From Treponema sp. (GTDB lineage Bacteria > Spirochaetota > Spirochaetia > Treponematales > Treponemataceae): 9,509 nt of DNA. The translations under genes and the position numbers were made by a program. The notes beneath the pieces are model-generated. The model ran no database searches, was not told the origin of the DNA, and saw only the letters and a program-made list of their open reading frames with translations. The stretch is taken from positions 1 through 9,509 of the forward strand of contig JAFTEK010000270.1 in assembly GCA_017453705.1 (NCBI GenBank), in the 5' to 3' direction. This document shows, piece after piece, positions 6,874 through 9,509 of the stretch (positions are counted from its first letter, which is position 1; every line of letters begins with the position of its first letter).

Positions 6874-7652
6874 TTGCTGGCCTTGTCCTTTTGTATCAGA
6901 ATTCTTACGGCCTCCACTGCCGTGCGGATTGCGCTGTCTGTATCGTGGACAATCGGGTTGTCCAGGCCTTTCTTGGCGCGCTCCTGGTTGCCCATTACAA
7001 GGAAGATTGCGCCTACCCTTGCGCGGAGGTACTGGCCCACTATGAACAAAGCCGCGCTCTCCATCTCGGAGGCCAGGCAGCCCATCCTTATCCATGCTTC
7101 CCACTTGTTCAAAAGCTCATAGCTCACGGGCTTTATCTCTGGTGAGTGCTGGCCGTAAAAAGAATCCTTGGACTGCACGACTCCAGCATGGTGGCTCATC
7201 CCCAGTTTCTGGGCGGCCTGAACAAGGCTGTTTGTCACATCCAAGTTGGCAACGGAAGGGAATTCTATCGGGGCATATTCCTTGGTCGTTCCTTCCTGTC
7301 TTATAGAGCCTGTTGCAATCACAAGGTCTCCTGATTTTACGTCCAGCTGCATACCCCCGCAGGTTCCGATCCTGACGAATGTGTCTGCACCGCAAGCAAC
7401 CAGCTCTTCCAGTGCTATGGAAGCGCTGGGGCCGCCTATTCCAGTTGAGGTCACGCTGACTTTCTCGCCGTCAAGGGTTCCTGTGTAGGTTACAAACTCG
7501 CGGCTGTCCGCCACAAAATGCACGTCATCAAAATAGGCTGCGATTTTCTCGCACCTCTTGGGGTCTCCCGGAAGTATGACGTAGCGTCCCACGTCCCCCT
7601 TGCCACACTGGATGTGATAGAGCTTGCCTTCGTTCTCTGAATAGTTCACCAT
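6870..7652 (-). CDS. udp: Uridine phosphorylase
   Basis: This 260-residue cytoplasmic enzyme cleaves uridine with phosphate to uracil and ribose 1-phosphate, for pyrimidine salvage. It has the NP-I family phosphate site (LPGDPKR, 27-33; RIGTCGG, 94-100, with Arg94), the [16 protein letters not shown] block (69-84) and the ribose-binding SEMESAALF (195-203). Length and order match E. coli Udp (253 residues). The start is the ATG at 7652, because GGAGGAG lies 6 nt upstream; a TTG 15 nt earlier would use the Shine-Dalgarno as codons. It follows the HD-GYP gene after an 18-nt gap and overlaps the glycosyltransferase by 4 nt, so it is the middle gene of the operon. A related purine or thymidine specificity cannot be fully excluded, but the motifs favour uridine. 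Confidence 0.92.
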   Translation of the reverse strand: MVNYSENEGKLYHIQCGKGDVGRYVILPGDPKRCEKIAAYFDDVHFVADSREFVTYTGTLDGEKVSVTSTGIGGPSASIALEELVACGADTFVRIGTCGGMQLDVKSGDLVIATGSIRQEGTTKEYAPIEFPSVANLDVTNSLVQAAQKLGMSHHAGVVQSKDSFYGQHSPEIKPVSYELLNKWEAWIRMGCLASEMESAALFIVGQYLRARVGAIFLVMGNQERAKKGLDNPIVHDTDSAIRTAVEAVRILIQKDKASK

Positions 7653-7658
7653 AATTAG

Positions 7659-7665
7659 CTCCTCC
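7659..7665 (-). promoter_or_regulatory. Strong Shine-Dalgarno that fixes the udp start
   Basis: GGAGGAG on the minus strand sits 6 nt before the ATG at 7652 and just after the HD-GYP stop. It is the best ribosome site in the window and rules out the longer TTG-initiated reading. Confidence 0.85.
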
Positions 7666-7670
7666 AAAAT

Positions 7671-9509
7671 TTATTTATATTTGTTTCGTATGTTGTTGAT
7701 GTCTTCGGTTGTGCCGCCGCCGTGGTCATCGGGGGCTTTGAACTCGCCGCGCTCGACAAGGCGTAGGAATGCGTCCACCACATCGGGGAATAGCTGGGTT
7801 CCACGGACTTCCTTCATTATGGACACAGCCTTGGCAAAATTCATCCTCTTGCGGTAAGGGCGGTCTGAATACATCGCGTCAAATGTGTCCGCCACGGTGA
7901 TAATCTGTGCGACCCTGGGGATGCTGGCGTAGTCCAGCCCCTTGGGGTATCCGTTTCCGTCAGGCCTCTCATGGTGGGCACAGGCACCTACCGCCAGCTC
8001 CGGCATTATGCTGATGTCCTTTAGGGCTGTATAGCCTAGGGAGGAATGTGACTTTATGAGGTTGAATTCCTTGTCGGTGAGCTTGCCCGGTTTGTTCAGG
8101 ATTTCTGAGGGAATGCCGATTTTGCCTATGTCGTGCAGGAGAGCTATGTTGTAGAACTTTTCCACATCGTCTTCACCGTAGCCTAGCTCGCGGGCCAGCA
8201 TCTTTGTGTATTCTGCTACGCGCGATGAATGTCCGTTTGTGTAAGCGTCCTTCATGTCTATGACTTTTGCGAAGGCTTCTACTATCTCGCGGGTAAGCTG
8301 TCTCTGCTCCTTCTCTTTTCTTAGCAGGCTGCTTGTCCTGTGGATTATGTACAGCCTCACGGCTGTGCATATTGCGATAGCGACAAGGAGCAACAAGGCT
8401 ATTCTGACCCATACAAATTCATGCAGTGCCTTGCGTTTTATTATTTTAACATCTAGTGAGCGGACGGCTTTTCCCTGGAAGTCCAAGAGCTTCATCTCAA
8501 AGTTGTAGTCTCCGCCCTTGAGGTTGGTGTAGCTGACAGGTGCGAGCTGGCTCCTCTTGATGATGTTTTCTTCCCTGTCAAAACCCGTGAGCTTGTAGGA
8601 CATCTGGGGGTTGGTCAGGGAATAGTTGAATACATAACCGTATACCGTGAGCTTTCTTGCAGATGACGGAATGGAGAAAGCCCCGTCATCTGAGGGGTAT
8701 ATGAGTTTTCCGTCGCAGCTTATGAAAGGCACGGCCATCTTAAAGTCAAAAAGCCCTTCAAGGGTTTGCCTTATGTTCACCAGGGCAACGCCGGTCATGC
8801 CCGCTATGTACAAATCTCCCTGTTCTGTCAAAAAGCTGTAGGAGTTGGATGTGGCGATGCAAGGAAGTCCGTTGTCAATCCCATAGTGCAGGGGGATTAT
8901 GTCTGAGTCTTGTATGAGCCTGTCCACATTTGCGATATATACCCCGTCGCTGCTCAGCACCCACAACTCTCCGCTTCCGTTTTCGTACAGGTCAAAGTTG
9001 TTGGAATAAGGGAATTTCCTGACTGTGTGAACGACTGAATCCCTTGTCATGTATGAGATGGAGTTGCCTGTCACCAGCCAGATTACATCATGCGACAGGC
9101 TCCTTTTGGCTCGCATGATTACCTCTGAGCTTAGCCCTTGTTCCGTACCTATATGGGATATAGAGCCTTTGTCTATGACGTAGATGCCGCCACCGTCTGT
9201 TCCCGCGATGATTTTACCATCCTGTGACTGGCAGACTGTCAGCACCTCTGTGTTTGTGATTCCTGACTGTTCTCCATATACGGCAGTGACTTCATCGCCT
9301 TTTATGAGCGCGACACCCCCTGTGCAGGCTGCAATTATGCTGCCGTCATCACATTCGTATATAGCCCTTACACGGTCATAGGGCAGTCCGTCCTGCGAGG
9401 AAAAGCGGGTCACAGTCGTGCCGTCGTATCTCAGCAAGGCCATGTCCCCGAACGTGGAAAACCAGAGGCGGTTTTTGGAATCCTTTATAATCGACCGTAT
9501 GCGGCGGCC
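7671..9509 (-). CDS. Membrane-bound beta-propeller HD-GYP phosphodiesterase sensor (5' end outside window)
   Basis: The 612 visible residues are open to the window edge; the Met at 9443 lies inside a propeller blade (KNRLWFSTFGDMALLRY), so the start is missing. Numbered from the first visible residue, about six propeller motifs lie between 1 and 245, then a Y_Y_Y domain (about 285-355, with SYKLTGFD and VSYTNLKGGDYNF), a membrane helix (about 365-388), a charged linker, and an HD-GYP domain (about 405-590). The domain has GHSSRVAEYT, the HD pair in LLHDIGKIGIP (His459, Asp460), the full HHERPDGNGYP signature (512-522) and VADTFDAMYSDRPYRK. These are the metal and GYP residues of active enzymes that hydrolyse c-di-GMP to pGpG or GMP. 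The outer part is presumably periplasmic. Udp and a glycosyltransferase follow in the same operon. It is a paralogue in layout of the cyclase at 1366-4407, with a different output. Confidence 0.93.
   Translation of the reverse strand, partial: GRRIRSIIKDSKNRLWFSTFGDMALLRYDGTTVTRFSSQDGLPYDRVRAIYECDDGSIIAACTGGVALIKGDEVTAVYGEQSGITNTEVLTVCQSQDGKIIAGTDGGGIYVIDKGSISHIGTEQGLSSEVIMRAKRSLSHDVIWLVTGNSISYMTRDSVVHTVRKFPYSNNFDLYENGSGELWVLSSDGVYIANVDRLIQDSDIIPLHYGIDNGLPCIATSNSYSFLTEQGDLYIAGMTGVALVNIRQTLEGLFDFKMAVPFISCDGKLIYPSDDGAFSIPSSARKLTVYGYVFNYSLTNPQMSYKLTGFDREENIIKRSQLAPVSYTNLKGGDYNFEMKLLDFQGKAVRSLDVKIIKRKALHEFVWVRIALLLLVAIAICTAVRLYIIHRTSSLLRKEKEQRQLTREIVEAFAKVIDMKDAYTNGHSSRVAEYTKMLARELGYGEDDVEKFYNIALLHDIGKIGIPSEILNKPGKLTDKEFNLIKSHSSLGYTALKDISIMPELAVGACAHHERPDGNGYPKGLDYASIPRVAQIITVADTFDAMYSDRPYRKRMNFAKAVSIMKEVRGTQLFPDVVDAFLRLVERGEFKAPDDHGGGTTEDINNIRNKYK

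Noticed and set aside
6874..7104. 77-codon N-terminal extension of the glycosyltransferase
   Set aside because: It lies wholly inside udp in another frame and has no family similarity; the GT4 fold begins at the ATG at 6873.

Overview
This window looks like a piece of a spirochaete chromosome, probably Treponema or a close relative. That is an inference from gene content and architecture: two very large periplasmic beta-propeller sensors with second-messenger outputs, a processive diacylglycerol-type glycosyltransferase, and frequent ATA codons. No rRNA or other taxonomic marker is present, so the genus is only a moderate-confidence guess. I see no tRNA, rRNA, transposase, phage or CRISPR signal.

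Layout. Positions 1-92 hold two copies of a 46-bp hairpin repeat that starts exactly at the end of slyD. Positions 91-953 (minus strand) are a two-gene operon: a 79-residue Nfu-type iron-sulfur scaffold protein, then SlyD with a histidine-free tail carrying 11 cysteines. Positions 954-1365 are a divergent intergenic region filled by about 300 bp of 22-23-bp tandem repeats in two sequence families that share one phase. Positions 1366-5597 (plus strand) are a two-gene operon: a 1013-residue propeller/Y_Y_Y/transmembrane/class III adenylate cyclase, then a 396-residue UrtA-like substrate-binding lipoprotein whose start codon overlaps the cyclase stop codon. A strong terminator at 5603-5639 can serve both strands. 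Positions 5650-9509 (minus strand) are a three-gene operon read from right to left: a propeller/Y_Y_Y/transmembrane/HD-GYP c-di-GMP phosphodiesterase (5' end outside the window), uridine phosphorylase, and a GT4 glycosyltransferase overlapping udp by 4 nt.

How the genes may work together. Both large sensors have the outer-domain plan of the Bacteroides hybrid two-component systems (propeller blades, then Y_Y_Y, then one membrane helix), but their outputs are cyclic-nucleotide enzymes: one makes cAMP, the other degrades c-di-GMP. The best candidate for an undescribed system is the cyclase plus the translationally coupled UrtA-like lipoprotein. This binding protein has no ABC permease or ATPase beside it, and its operon ends straight after it. 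It may therefore act as a ligand-sensing co-receptor for the cyclase rather than a transporter component. That is inference; the catalytic residues, the lipobox, the overlap and the missing transporter genes are visible directly.
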